Shown here piece after piece: positions 11,548-23,063 of a stretch of DNA of 64,000 nucleotides. Below the pieces are notes generated by a model. It was given only the letters and a program-made list of their open reading frames with translations, searched no databases and was not told where the DNA came from. The stretch comes from Arachis hypogaea (Eukaryota; Streptophyta; Magnoliopsida; Fabales; Fabaceae), in contig NC_092051.1 in the NCBI RefSeq assembly GCF_003086295.3, positions 80,236,445 to 80,300,444 on the forward strand, in the 5' to 3' direction. The position numbers were made by a program, and so were the translations under genes. The number at the start of each line of letters is the position of its first letter. The stretch's first letter is position 1.

Positions 11548-12893
11548 TCAGTCCCTAACTTCTAGAGATAATCTCTCTCTCTTAACACCAACATTTTATT
11601 TTTCTTTTGTTAGATAGGATAGATTGCATGGTAATAACTGCTTGCATGTATGTTTTGCTTGGTTGAAGTAATGAGTTTCTTTTCAAGACCCTATTTTATA
11701 GTATTTCTCTAAGTTAAATTAAAATTTGTGTTAAACTTGTTTGAAGATTGTAATTTGGAACATGGTTTATAGCTAAGAACACACAACCTGTGAGATTTTG
11801 AGCTTAATTGTATGGTTACATCATTTAACCATAAAATTTTATTCTTATGTGTTTTCTTCTCTATGATTGCAATCTTTATTTTGTTCCATTCTATATGTCC
11901 ATTTTTTAGTGTATTTGCATGCTTACATATGATTGAGGCCATCATTTGTTATTATCCCACTTACCCTAAATAGCCTACCGTTTCAAATACCTTTGTTTGC
12001 CACTTTGAGCCTTTTAATTCCCATTTGTTCTTTATATTACCACATCACTAGCCTTAAGCGAAAAAACAATTAATTACCTGATTTGAATCTTTAGTTAGCT
12101 TAAGATAGTGTGTTAACTAAGTGTGGGGAATTGTGGGAACTTGGGTTAATGGGAATGTGTTGTGTTTTTACTTTATTTGAATAGTGAAAATTTGGGTGCT
12201 TACTCATGTGAAACCAGAAAAAAACCATATGCATTGATATGTTATGTTTTCATTCTTGTTTGAACAAAAAAAAAGAGAAAAGAAAAGAAAAAAAATAAAT
12301 GAATATGGGATAAAACCACCCCAATGCTAAGTTCAATAAAAGATCAATGCATATGTGATGGAATTAAAAATTGATACATGAGTATGTGATTCAAAAGTGG
12401 GATTTTTGGGTAGCTAAGCATGATTTTGGAGTTATATAGAGTGTGTGTGTGTGTTAGGTGAGAACTTAGGTTAGTCAAAGATTCATATTATAGCTCACTT
12501 GGCCATACATATATCCTCACCCTTACGTTAGCCCCATTACAACCTTGAAAAGATCTCATGATGTTTGCATTTGTACACTAAATATTTGTTGATTTGTTAG
12601 ATGAAGAACAAAGTTTTAGAAAGCATGACTAGAGAAGATTAGAGTGGATTAACCCTAGACACTTGAGCGATTAGAGTGCATATACACTTCCAGTGGGGGT
12701 TCAATGCTTGATTCTATGTTCCCTGCATTCATGAGCTCTCTTCTTACAAGTTTACTTGTCTTTTATTGTGTGATTTGAATTAGTGAAATCTGATTTATGT
12801 TTGTCTTGCAGAACTTGTTTACTTTTAACCAAGTAGCTAAAAAATTCTTAGCATATAGTTGCATTCATATATACATAGGTTGTGTTGCATGAG

Positions 12894-14439
12894 TGATGAG
12901 CGGATAATTTATACGCTTTTTGGCATTGTTTTTAAGTAGTTTTCAGCATGTTTTAATTACTTTTGAGTATATTTTTATTTGTTTTTATTCAAAATTCACA
13001 TTTCTGGACTTTACTATGAGTTTGTGTGTTTTTCTGTGATTTTAGATATTTTCTGGCTGAAATTGAGGGACCTGAGCAAAATCTAATTCAGAGGCTGAAA
13101 AAGGACTGCAGATGCTGTTGGATTCTGACCTCCCTGCACTCGAAATAGATTTTCTGGAGCTACCGAAACCCAAATGGCGCGCTCTCAATTGCGTTGGAAA
13201 GTAGACATCCAGAGCTTTCCAGAAATATATAATAGTTCACACTTTGCTCAAACATAAATGACGTAAACTGGCGTTTAACGCCAGTTCCATGTTCCATTCT
13301 GGCGTTAAACGCCAGAAACAGGTTACAAGTTGGAGTTAAACGCCCAAACCAAGTTACAACCTGGCGTTTAACTCCAGAAACAGCCTAGGCATGTGTAAAG
13401 CTCAAGTCTCAGCCCTAGCACACACCAAGTGGGTCTCAGAAGTGGATTTCTACACTATCTATCGTAGTTTACTCATTTTCTGTAAACCTAGGTCACTAGT
13501 TAGTATTTAAACAACTTTTAGAGATTTATTTTGCATCTCATGACATTTTCACGTTTTACATTGTATCTCTACAACATGAGTCTCTAAACTCCATGATTGG
13601 GGGTGAGGAGCTCTGCTGTGTCTCGATGAATTAATGCAATTACTTCTGTTTTCTATTCAAACACGCTTGTTTCTATTCTAAGATATTCACTCATACTTAA
13701 CCATGATGAATGTGATGATCCGTGACATTCATCACCATTCTCAACCTTTGAACGCGTGCCTAACAACCACTTCCGTTCTACCTTAGATTGAGTGTATATC
13801 TCTTAGCCTCTCGGTTCATGATCAGAGTCTTCGTGGTATAGGCTAGGACTATTGACTGCCATTCCCGAGATCTGGAAAGTCTAAACCTTGTCTTTGGTAT
13901 TCTGAGTAAGATCTGGGATGGAATGACTGTGACGAGCTTCAAACTCACGAGTGCTGGGCATAGTGACAGATGCAAAAGGATCAATGGATCCTATTCCAAC
14001 ATGAGTGAGAACCGACAGATGATTAGCCGTGCAGTGACAGCGCATTTGGACCATTTTCACTGAGAGGACGGATGGTAGCCATTGACAACGGTGATCCACC
14101 AACATACAACTTGCCATGGAAGGAGCCCTGCATGTGTGAAGAAGAAGACAGTAGGAAAGCAGGGATTCGGAAGACAGAGCATCTCCAAAACCTCAATCTG
14201 TTCTCCATTACTGCATAACAAGTAACTTTTATTTCATGTTATTAAATTTTCATAAATAAAAGTAATTTTTATTATTAATCTCCTGACGAAGATTTACAAG
14301 ATAACCATAGATTGCTTCAAGCCAACAATCTCCGTGGGATTGACCCTTACTCACGTAAGGTATTACTTGGACGACCCAGTGCACTTGCTGGTTAGTTGTG
14401 TGGAGTTGTGAAAAGTGTGAATCACAATTTTGTGCACCA
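12894..14439 (+). repeat. 5' LTR of element F (1546 bp)
   Basis: Starts TGATGAGCGG and ends GTGCACCA. Contains the palindrome array at 13267-13385, a TATTTAAA word at 13504-13511 and the U5 block GGGATTGACC followed by hairpin CCTTAC-TCAC-GTAAGG (14345-14360). Confidence 0.92.
13267..13385 (+). repeat. TGGCGTTTAACGCCA palindrome array in F LTR
   Basis: About four inverted-repeat words of the GGCGTTTAACGCC type, evenly spaced at about 30 bp. The same word family recurs in F's own internal region at 18460-18765. Confidence 0.85.
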
Positions 14440-14445
14440 AGTTTT

Positions 14446-14462
14446 TGGCACTGTTGCTGGGG
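14446..14462 (+). promoter_or_regulatory. Primer-binding site of F (tRNA-Asp type, three mismatches)
   Basis: TGGCACTGTTGCTGGGG. It differs at three positions from TGGCGCCGTTGCCGGGG, the complement of the plant tRNA-Asp 3' end. All three are G/A or C/T changes. Confidence 0.85.
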
Positions 14463-15540
14463 ATTGTTCGAGTTTGGACAACTGACGATTTATTCTGTTG
14501 CTTAGATTAGGAAAAACTTTTCTTTTTGGTTTAGAGTCTTCTATTATTGTTTTTGGTTAAAATTTTAAAATCCTTATTTTATTTTTCTAAATTATTTTCG
14601 AAAATTTTTAAAATCCAATAACTTCATGAGTTTAGTTTCATATTTTAAGTTTGGTGTCAATTGCATGTTTTTATTTTCCTTTAAATTTTCGAATTTTTGT
14701 TCATTGTTCTTTCTTGATCTTCAAGTTGTTCTTGCTATTTTTCTTGTTTGATCTTTAGTTTTTCCTGTTGTGTGTCTTTTCTTGTTTTTCTTGTGCATTT
14801 TCAAATTATCAGTATTCAAAAAATTTTATACATTAAATACCTTTTTTTTAAAACACGTTAAATTTATAGCTCAGTTGGCTAGAGCGTTGTGCTTATGTTC
14901 TTGGTAATTGGGTATCTTCCTTTTAAAATTTTTTCAAAAATAATTTTTCTTTGATTAAATCTTGTATCAAACTTTTAAGTTTGGTGTTCTTTTTATGTTC
15001 TTGAGTCTTTGAATTTTATTCTTGTTGTTCTTGTGAGTCTTCAAGGTGTTCTTGAGTCTCCTTTGTATTTTGATCTTAAAATCTTTAAGTTTGGTGTTCC
15101 TTGGTGTTTTCCCTCCAAAATTTTCGAAAAACAAGGAGAATTAGATCTAAAAATTTTGAGTCTGCTGTCATTTTATTGTTTTTCTCTTTCCTCATTAAAT
15201 TCAAAAATAGTTTTTCTCTTTATTTTAAAATTGAATTTTCGAAAATTACTTTTAAAACTTCAGATTTTTATTTTAAAAATCAAATCTTTTCAAAACTCAA
15301 AATCTTTTTTCAAAAATTATATCCAAAGTTTTTCAAATCTTCTTAATTAAGCAATTATTTTCATTTTCAAATTTATTCTTTCTCTTGGTTTTCGAATTTT
15401 ACATTTTAATTCCTAAATATTTTATTTTATTTTATCTTATTATTTTAATTATCTTAATAATTTGGTTTGTCATATTTAAATAAAATAAAAACAAAAATAT
15501 ATTTTCTCTGCAATTCATATCAATTCCAATTTTATCCATC
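14463..15540 (+). other. Leader of element F
   Basis: T-rich noncoding leader between PBS and gag, with three AAGTTTGGTGT words (14647, 14977, 15087), three TTTTCGAAAA palindromes and a tRNA-like fragment at 14867. Low-complexity TTCAAAATC runs fill 15180-15350. Confidence 0.7.
14867..14894 (+). other. tRNA-derived 5' half fragment in F leader
   Basis: TAGCTCAGTTGG at 14867-14878 is a perfect tRNA D-arm/box A. The homology to plant tRNA-Ile (AAU) runs on through AGAGCG and TGTGCT. No T-arm, box B or acceptor partner follows, so it is not an intact tRNA gene. Confidence 0.55.
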
Positions 15541-16025
15541 ATGGATCTAAGTGGAAATGAACAGTCCAGAAGGACTCTGGAGTCATATGCTAATCTCACT
15601 ACTACTGCATATGGGAGTAGTATATGTATACCTCCCATCAAAGCAGGCAATTTTGAGCTAAATCCTCAGCTCATTGTCATGGTGCAGCAAAACTGCTAGT
15701 ATTCTGGTCTTCCACAGGAAGAACCTAATGAGTTTCTGGCGCAGTTCTTGCAAATTGCTGACACAGTGTGTGACAAGGGGTAGATCAGGATGTATACAGG
15801 CTATTACTGTTTCCGTTTCCTGTAAAAGATCAAGCTAAGAGGTGGTTAAATAACCAACCCACAGCAATCATAAGAACATAGAAACAGTTATCAGACAAAT
15901 TCCTGAATCAATATTTCCCTCCAAAAAGGATGACACAGCTAAGGCTGGACATCCAAGGCTTTAAACAAGAGGATAATGAATCCCTTTATAATGCCTGAGA
16001 GAGGTACAGAGGAATGCTAAGGAAA
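15541..16025 (+). pseudogene. gag remnant of element F
   Basis: ATG 15541 begins an Athila-like gag related to that of B (an NFELxPQL motif followed by QQNC, then LLLFPF). It carries stops at 15697 and 15781 and at least one frameshift near 15780, then continues to WLNNQPT and a PPKRMTQLRLDIQ-like segment. At about 16020 it is joined directly to reverse transcriptase sequence; the rest of gag, the protease and the N-terminal part of RT are gone. Dead copy. Confidence 0.75.
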
Positions 16026-18235
16026 CAGCATTCACATGTCCTTTTGGAGTGTTTGCCTACAGAAGGATGCCTTTCGGTCTGTGCAATGCACCTGCAACCT
16101 TTCAGAGGTGCATACTCTCTATCTTCTCTGATAAAATTTCTAGAAGTCTTCATGGATGACTTTTCAGTATTTGGAGACTCATTCAGCTCCTGCCTTGACC
16201 ATTTAGCACTTGTTCTGAAAAGATGCCAAGAGACCAACCTGGTTTTAAACAGGGAAAAATGTCACTTTATGGTGACTGAAGGAATTGTCCTTGGGCATAA
16301 AATTTCAAATAAGGGAATAGAAGTGGATCAAGTTAAAGTGGAAGTGATTGAAAAACTACCACCACCTGCCAATGTTAAGGCAATTAGAAGCTTTCTGGGG
16401 CATGCAGAATTCTATAGGAGGTTTATAAAGGATTTTTCAAAAATTGCAAAACTTCTGAGCAATCTGCTAGTTGCTGACACGCCCTTTGTGTTTGACACAG
16501 AGTGTCTGCAGGCGTTTGAAACCCTGAAAGCTAAGCTGGTCACAGCACCAGTTATTTCTGCACTAGACTGGACATTACCGTTCGAACTAATGTGTGATGC
16601 CAGTGACCATGCCATTGGTGCAGTACTGGGACAGAGGCATAACAAGCTTCTGCATGTCATTTATTATGCTAGCCGCATTTTAAATGATGCCCAGAAAAAT
16701 TACACAACCACAGAAAAAGAATTACTTGCAGTGGTTTATGCCATTGACAAGTTTAGATCATACTTAGTAAGATCCAAAGTGATTGTGTACACTGACCATG
16801 CTGCTCTTAAATATCTACTCACAAAGAAGGATTCAAAACACAGGCTCATAAGATGGGTGTTGCTTCTGCAAGAGTTTGATATAGAAATAAGAGACAGAAA
16901 AGGGACAGAGAACCAAGTGGCTGATCATCTGTCCCGGATAGAACCAATAGAAGGGGCATTTCCCCCCTCTATTGAGATCTCTGAAACCTTTTCGGATGAC
17001 CAATTATTTACCATTCAGGAAACACCATGGTTTGCAGACATTGCAAACTATAAAGCTACAAGATTCATATCCAAGGAGTACAGCAGGCAACAAAAGAAAA
17101 AATTAATTATTGATGCAAAGTACTACTTGTGGGATGAACCCTATCTCTTTAAGAGATGTGCAGACGGAATAATCCGTAGGTGTGTACCTGGAGGAGAAGC
17201 ACAGAAGATCTTATGGCATTGCCATGGAGGCCATTTCGGAGGTGAGCAAACAGCCACCAAGGTCCTCCAATGTGGCTTCTACTGGCCTACCCTCTATAGA
17301 GATTCCCGAGAGTTTGTACGTAACTGGGACAGTTGCCAGAGAGCTGGTAATCTGCCTCATGGTTACGCCATGCCTCAACAAGGAATCTTGGAGATTGAGT
17401 TGTTTGATGTATGGGGTATTGACTTCATGGGGCCTTTCCCACCATCATATTCAAACACTTATATTCTGGTGGCAGTAAACTATGTATCCAAATGGGTAGA
17501 GGTCGTTTCCATACCCACTAATGATACTAAGACAGTACTGATGTTTCTCCAGAAACATATCTTCAGCAGGTTTGGTGTCCCTAGAGCACTTATCAATGAT
17601 GGGGCACTCACTTCTGCAACAAATAGCTTTACTCTGCTATGGTCCGGTATAGAATTAGCCACAAGGTGGAAACTCCATATCATCCACAGACAAATGGGCA
17701 AGCTGAAGTCTCTAATAGAGAACTAAAAAGAATCTTAAAATGGACTGTAAGTACCCGTAGAAAGGATTGGGCGAGAAGCTTGGATGATGCTCTGTGGGCT
17801 TACAGAACAGCATTCAAGACTCATATAGGGACCTCTTCATATAAGCTTGTGTATGGTAAGGCCTGTCATCTGCCCGTGGAACTAGAGCATAAGGCCTACT
17901 GGGCAACCAAATTCCTAAACTTTGATGCCAAATTAGCTAGAGAAAAAAGATTGCCCCAGTTGAATGAGCTAGAGGAATTCAGACTTACTGCTTTCAAAAA
18001 TGCCAAGCTGTCATCTAGAGTCTTTGAACTAGGACAAATGGTTCTACTGTTTAACTCTAGGCTCAGGCTATTCCCCGGGAAACTGAAATCCCGGTGGAGG
18101 GGACCATATATGATTACAAGTGTGTTACCATATGGCTGTGTGGAGCTTTAAGACATTGATTCTAATAAGAAGTTCATTGTTAATGGACAGAGAATCAAGC
18201 ATTATCTTGAAGGCAATATTGAGCAAGAGTGCTAA
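16026..18235 (+). pseudogene. pol remnant of element F: RT (C-terminal part), RNase H, integrase
   Basis: Begins mid-RT at a FTCPFG and [15 protein letters not shown] stretch (16030-16110). After a one-base shift it reads [12 protein letters not shown] (RT metal-binding motif), then RNase H ([51 protein letters not shown]). Next is the integrase zinc region (CHGGHFG, later WDSCQRAG, so the first Cys of the CxxC pair is Trp), the catalytic [13 protein letters not shown] and [11 protein letters not shown], and the Athila-type C-terminus ending NGQRIKHY. Breaks: shift near 16125, shift near 17635-17640, stop at 18149-18151 replacing Glu. The enzymes would copy and integrate the RNA; this copy cannot encode all of them. 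Confidence 0.88.
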
Positions 18236-18294
18236 AGGCTGAGGCTAGATTAAAAGCTCAGCAAGGTCCAGCTAAAGACAATAAAGAAGCACTT

Positions 18295-18312
18295 GCTGGG
18301 AGGCAACCCAGC
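18295..18312 (+). ncRNA. Post-stop hairpin H1 (element F)
   Basis: GCTGGG-AGGCAA-CCCAGC, 60 nt after the pol stop and preceded by AAAGAAGCACTT. Same loop as in A, B and D, different stem. Confidence 0.75.
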
Positions 18313-18459
18313 CATTAGCAAAACTTTTTTTTCTTTTCTTCTATTTATTTTTAATTATACAAGTTTAATATAAATAATCTTCAAGGTAAAGAATCAATTG
18401 CATAAGTTCACAGGGTTACAGAAGGATTCAGAGTACAAAACAGGGAAAAGGAGCTCACT

Positions 18460-18765
18460 GGCAAGAAAACGCCAGTAATAGGTACAATTGGGCATTAAAC
18501 GCCCAAAAGAAGCATCTACTGGGCGTTTAACGCCAGTAATGATACCTTTCTGGGCGTTAAAAACCAGAATGGGTACCATTCTAGGCATTTAACGCCATAC
18601 TTGCAGCATCCTGGGCGTTCAGAAAAATGCCCAGTGACGAAAGATTTCTAGTGTTTAACGCCAGCCAGAAGCAACAGCTGGGCGTTAAATGCCCATAAAA
18701 GGCTACAGATGGGCGTTAAACGCCCAAAACAAGCAGCAGTTGTGCGTTTAACGCCAGGATTGTGG
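18460..18765 (+). repeat. Internal array of GGCGTTTAACGCC palindromes (element F)
   Basis: About ten degenerate palindromes starting near 18460, 18489, 18519, 18550, 18581, 18611, 18648, 18678, 18709 and 18740, nearly all 30-31 bp apart. Same word as in F's LTR, but in the opposite half of the element, between pol and ORF2. Confidence 0.88.
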
Positions 18766-19242
18766 AGGGGAGGAAGTTTTTGTTCCCAACTTGATTTTTT
18801 TTTCAAAATTTCATATTTCCATCCATTTTTCTTGCATAGACATGTTCTCATACTTTTATTTTTCAAACTCTTTTCCAAAAATATTAAACATATCTTAATC
18901 CTAAAATTAAATCTTTCTCAATTCTTCTTCAACCTCTTTTCAAATCTTTTTCAAAACAAATCTATCTTTTTCAAATCTTTTCAACTCATCAATATCTTTT
19001 TCAAATCTTCACTATAACCTTCAAAAAACAAATCTATCTTTTTCAAATATCTTTCATATCTTTTCAATTTTAAATTACATCTTTTTTCTATCATACTTAT
19101 CTTTTACAAATCACATGTTATATCATATCTTTTTCAAAAATTTTCGAAAACCCACCCCCTTCCCTTTAAATCCTCGTTCGGCCTCCCTCTTCTCCTCCAC
19201 AATTCGAACTTGGCTCCCCTATCTCCCTCTCTTTTCCTTTCT

Positions 19243-19278
19243 TTTGCTTGAGGACAAGCAAACCTCTAAGTTTGGTGT
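19243..19278 (+). ncRNA. H2 hairpin plus AAGTTTGGTGT upstream of ORF2 (element F)
   Basis: TTTGCTTG-AGGA-CAAGCAAA (19243-19262), five bases, then AAGTTTGGTGT (19268-19278), 40 nt before the ORF2 ATG. It copies the arrangement found before F's 3' LTR (45348-45383). Confidence 0.75.
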
Positions 19279-19317
19279 GTTTATCCGTGATCACTAAGCC
19301 AATACGCACCAAGATCA

Positions 19318-19696
19318 TGTCTCCTAAGGGAAAACAAACCACCTCAAGAGTCAAGAAAGAGAATATTCCAAAACCACTTTGGAATCAAGGGAAGTTCTTA
19401 ACCAAAGAACATTCAGACCATTACTACAAAATAATGGGTCTAAGGTCAGTGATCCCAGAAATTAAATTCGATCTGAAAGAAGACGAATATCCGGAGATCC
19501 AAGAGCAAATTCGAAATAGGAGCGGGGAAATCCTAGCTAATCCTGAGACAAAGGTGGGAAGAAACATGGTTAAGGAATTCTATTCTAATCTGTGGCAGAC
19601 AGACAGGCAGAGAATAGCTGGAACCGCATTTTATGACTATTGAACTCTGGTCAGAGGGAAGATTGTTCACCTCCACCCTGACAAAATAAGAGAGAT
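19318..19696 (+). pseudogene. ORF2 of element F, N-terminal half (interrupted by element E)
   Basis: ATG 19318 follows the H2 hairpin. About 108 codons are open to TGA 19641-19643, where the family has Trp (TGG). The frame then runs to the insertion point of E at 19696/19697. The basic N-terminus is followed by the conserved DHYYKIMGLRSVIPEI, YPEIQEQI and MVKEFYSN motifs shared with ORF2 of A, B and D. The remainder lies at 43479-44232. Function unknown. Confidence 0.78.
19692..19696 (+). other. Target-site duplication of element E, left copy
   Basis: GAGAT directly before the 5' LTR. The right copy is 43479-43483. Confidence 0.9.
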
Positions 19697-21185
19697 TGAT
19701 AAACCACTATTTTATGGTTTATATTGTGTTTAATTATGTGGTTTTATCATGATCTTTACCCACTTATTCATTAAATAAGCATGCATTTATAATTCCTTCC
19801 TAAAGTTATTGCATGATTGAAAACTTGCTTCCTAGAGACTTTTAATTATGTATTTTATTTCTCCTTTATTCCATTCGATGCCGTGATCCGTGTGTTAAGT
19901 GTTTCAGGCTTTATAGGGCATGAATGAGTTAGAGATTGGAAAGGAAGCTTGCAAAAAATGGAAAGAACACAAGAAATTGAGGAGATGACTAGCAAGAAGC
20001 GACGCAGCCGCATAGATGACGCGACCGCGTGGAAGAGAGGAAATCGCAATGACGCGGCCGCATGGATGACGCGACCGCGCGAATTGGAAACTGCACAAGT
20101 GACGCGGAGGCGTGGACGACGCGCCCGCATGGCAAAGCGAAACGCCGAATGACGCGTCCGCCTGAATGACGCGTCCGCGTGACATGCGCGATCTGCATAA
20201 TCTGCAGAATCGCTGGGGGTGATTTTGGGCCTTATTTTGACCCAGTTTTTGGCCCAGAAAAGCATACTAGAGCCAGAGAACATGCAGAAACCAACAACAA
20301 CATTCATTCTGCATAGTTTTAGTTTTTAGATCAAGTTTTTCTCTCCTCTAGGTTTTCTCTCTACACATTCATAGTTTTTAGGATTTGTTATTTTCATTGT
20401 TTTTGCATTGGGATATTGAGAAGAGTTATTGCCTCATCAAGACTTTGACATTCTAGTTCGTTCTCTTTACTTGTCTCTTACTCTTCCATGTTTCTTAATT
20501 TACTTAATTTCACTATTGGATTATTTTAGCATTTATTAATACAAGAATTACTTTTATTTGTAATTAATCTTTTGATCATTATTTATCATGTCTTTCTGTA
20601 ATTCCCTTTCTTATGTTATGAATTTTACATTTACAATGAGCGAGTAGTTCCCTAACTTGATGGGGAGTTGATTGAAAGGAACCCTTGAGTTGGGATGCTC
20701 AAGAGAAAGATTGTAATTGGGTTTATTGTTGGATTGCTCTCTAGTCACTAACACCAATCCTCCCAAGAGCGGATTGGAACTTGTGGATAGAAACAGCATT
20801 CCAATTTGTTTAACTTTCCCTTACTTAGTAAGGGACAACTAAACATAATAACCCTCAATTGTCAATTAATCTTGAGAGTACTCCAACAAGAATAGGGCTT
20901 CCAGCTAATCAACTCCCAGTCAAGGCTTTTATTTAAATTTATATAAATTCTCTAATTTAATTTTCTGCCATTCAACTCAAACCTTTTGAAAACATCTGAT
21001 TAATAAAATAACACACTTTTCTACAACTTATTAGGAGACGACCTAGGATTCATACTCCCAGTATTTTAATTTTAATTTCTGTGACACCCTTCTAAATTGA
21101 TAAGCGGATTTCTGGTTGGTTGAGAACTATACTTGCAACGCATATTTTATAATCATTCTTAACTCGCCAATTTCCGCCCACATCA
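19697..21185 (+). repeat. 5' LTR of element E (1489 bp)
   Basis: Starts TGATAAACCACT and ends CCCACATCA. Contains paired GACGCGACCGCGT-type words (20001-20182) and, near the end, AGACGACC with hairpin ATACT-CCC-AGTAT (21052-21064). Confidence 0.93.
20001..20182 (+). repeat. Paired CpG-rich palindromes in E LTR
   Basis: Eight words of the GACGCGNCCGCGT type grouped as four pairs with 16-18 bp between word starts. The words are rich in CGCG and contrast with the AT-rich surroundings. The same pairs occur internally at 26974-27505. Apparent open frames on both strands here are products of the repeat. Confidence 0.85.
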
Positions 21186-21189
21186 ATTT

Positions 21190-21206
21190 TGGCGCCGTTG
21201 CTGGGG
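21190..21206 (+). promoter_or_regulatory. Primer-binding site of E (tRNA-Asp type)
   Basis: TGGCGCCGTTGCTGGGG, one mismatch from the complement of the plant tRNA-Asp 3' end, four bases after the LTR. Confidence 0.9.
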
Positions 21207-21299
21207 AGTTGCAATAGAGTGCTAAAGTTATCGATTGGATTTTATTTATTTGCATTTTATTTTATTTTACTACTATGAGCTGCTTGTTTCTTTCGTTGG

Positions 21300-23063
21300 A
21301 TGACTCACTCGCTTCCTGACCCAAGCTTGCTAGTATTCGATCCTGAGATTGAAAGAACTATTTCACGAATAAGGCAAGGACGGCGTCGGTTAGTTCTCTC
21401 TGAGGGCGGATCTGAAACGTCACTTGAGAAAGAAACCAGCCCCCGTTCTACTGATTTGGTTATTTTATGTGCAGGTAACATGGCAGCAGCTAGGAGAGTT
21501 ACTATCCAGGAGGCTGGAGCCTCTGATTTTACAATGCAACCATTTCAAGTGCATCACCCAGCGGTGGCTACAGACTTTGAAATAAAGACCGTACTGCTCA
21601 ATTTGGTGCCCAAGTTTCATGGCTTACCAGCTCAAGAGCCTATCAAGCACCTGAGAGATTTTCAGGCAGCCTGTTCTACTGTCAGGCGTGATGGTGCAGA
21701 TAAAACTTTAATTTTGCTGAAAGCTTTCCCGTTTTCTCTTAAGGGGAAGGCAAGAAAGTGGTACTACACCCAACCAGCAGCAATTGTATCCAACTGGGAT
21801 ACACTGAGAAGAGAATTCTTGGAAAAGTTCTTTCTAGCTGAAGATACTGATAAACTGAGGAAAGATATTTCCATGATTGTTCAGGATGATTCTGAAACTC
21901 TCTATGAGTACTGGGAGCGCTTCAATAATCATCTAGAAGCTTGCCCCTACCATATGATTGACAAGATAGTGTTACTCGGTTATGTCACACAGGGCATGAG
22001 GCCCCAAGATAAGACCACATTGGAAAGTGCTAGCAATGGGTCTATGAAAAAGTACAAGACCACTGATGAGGCATGGCAATTGATCAGTGACTTAGCTGAA
22101 TCTACTAGGAATCACAGGCAGAAACAAGGCCGTGCAAAAGCCGTTGCAGAAGTATCCTCTAGCAGAGAGACTGTTGCTTTAACTCAGAGTATCTGTGAAA
22201 TGACCAACTTGTTGAAGCAGATGCAATTGAATCAACAACAAGTTCAGCAAGCTCAACCTTCTCCAGCACAGCAAAACCAACAGTTAGTCCAACAAAGAGT
22301 TTGTGGAATCTGTGCTGATTATAGCCATTATAATGATGAATGTCCGCAGCTCCAACAGGAAGACAACACCGTGACAGCCACTCATAACTTCTATAACCGC
22401 CCCAACCAAGGTTACAATCAAGGTGGCAACTACAGCCATGGATGGCAGGACAATTCTAACCAGAATTGGAGGGACAACAACAACAGAGGAGGCAGAGATA
22501 ATCAGGGATATCAGAGGTGGAATAATAACAACAATAGGCAGCAGAATCAGAATCAGCCTTACAGAGCACCTCACCTAAGGCAATCCCAAGGACCACAGAA
22601 TAGCCAAAAGCAGACCTCTCAAATTACCTATCCTTCTTCATCTGCCAATGATGACTTACTACAATCTATTGATCGGAGACAGCAGACCATGGAGAATAAC
22701 ATTAATGCCACTCTAAATGGTCTGAACGCTACTTTACAAGCTCTTGTCTCACAGAATGGTTCAATGAATAACTCCAATAATCAACTTTTGAGCTCCAGTG
22801 GAATTCCCTCTCAACCATTACCTAATCCCAAGGGTGGTATTAATGCCATCACCCTAAGGTCCGGAACCACACTGCAGGAGAGGAACCAGGAGGAGCCAAG
22901 CTCACCAGAACACGCCTCAGCTGAAGAGGTAGTGGAAATAGAAGATGTTGAAGAGGAAGAGGACATACAGGACATGGCTGAAGAAGAAGAAGTGCAACCA
23001 CAAGAGGAAGCATCAAAAGGCGCAGACACTGCAGAAGACACCACTCCTATTCCATTTCCATAA
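21300..23063 (+). CDS. Gag protein of element E (587 aa)
   Basis: Open from ATG 21300, 94 nt after the PBS. A Retrotrans_gag-type domain (residues about 100-270) has AFPFSLKGKARKWYYT, WDTLRREFLEKFF and ETLYEYWERFNNHLEACP. A zinc knuckle follows at about residue 341, C-G-I-C-A-D-Y-S-H-Y-N-D-E-C (CX2CX4HX4C). Then come an N/Q/G-rich tract and an acidic tail. Gag would form the particle and bind RNA. The stop at 23061-23063 is probably secondary, because the same frame continues directly into the protease. It is the best-preserved coding region of the element. Confidence 0.88.
   Translation: MTHSLPDPSLLVFDPEIERTISRIRQGRRRLVLSEGGSETSLEKETSPRSTDLVILCAGNMAAARRVTIQEAGASDFTMQPFQVHHPAVATDFEIKTVLLNLVPKFHGLPAQEPIKHLRDFQAACSTVRRDGADKTLILLKAFPFSLKGKARKWYYTQPAAIVSNWDTLRREFLEKFFLAEDTDKLRKDISMIVQDDSETLYEYWERFNNHLEACPYHMIDKIVLLGYVTQGMRPQDKTTLESASNGSMKKYKTTDEAWQLISDLAESTRNHRQKQGRAKAVAEVSSSRETVALTQSICEMTNLLKQMQLNQQQVQQAQPSPAQQNQQLVQQRVCGICADYSHYNDECPQLQQEDNTVTATHNFYNRPNQGYNQGGNYSHGWQDNSNQNWRDNNNRGGRDNQGYQRWNNNNNRQQNQNQPYRAPHLRQSQGPQNSQKQTSQITYPSSSANDDLLQSIDRRQQTMENNINATLNGLNATLQALVSQNGSMNNSNNQLLSSSGIPSQPLPNPKGGINAITLRSGTTLQERNQEEPSSPEHASAEEVVEIEDVEEEEDIQDMAEEEEVQPQEEASKGADTAEDTTPIPFP

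Larger units (their letters stand above)
11281..12893 (+). mobile_element. Element G: 3' internal fragment of an E-family element
   Basis: Carries the end of an ORF2, a hairpin plus AAGTGTGGGGAGG word, and about 1.3 kb of 3' noncoding sequence colinear with 40367-41890 of element E. It is cut on the left by the minus-strand LTR at 11280 and on the right by insertion of element F at 12894. Its own 3' LTR is not in direct continuation. The noncoding part includes an A-rich run at 12267-12296 and no genes. Confidence 0.8.

Noticed and set aside
14867..14894. Intact tRNA gene
   Set aside because: Only the D-arm and part of the anticodon stem are recognisable; no T-arm, box B or acceptor pairing.
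15009..15350. Open frame of 113 codons in the F leader
   Set aside because: F/L/K-rich translation of TTCAAAATC low-complexity sequence, with no family match.
16014..16130. N-terminal 35 or so residues of the long pol frame in F
   Set aside because: They are an out-of-frame reading of the RT segment [21 protein letters not shown]; the true frame begins after a one-base shift near 16125.
19855..20307. Several open frames over the E LTR (also 42148-42599)
   Set aside because: They translate the GACGCGACCGCGT repeat in several frames; the same frames appear in both LTR copies and have no gene context.
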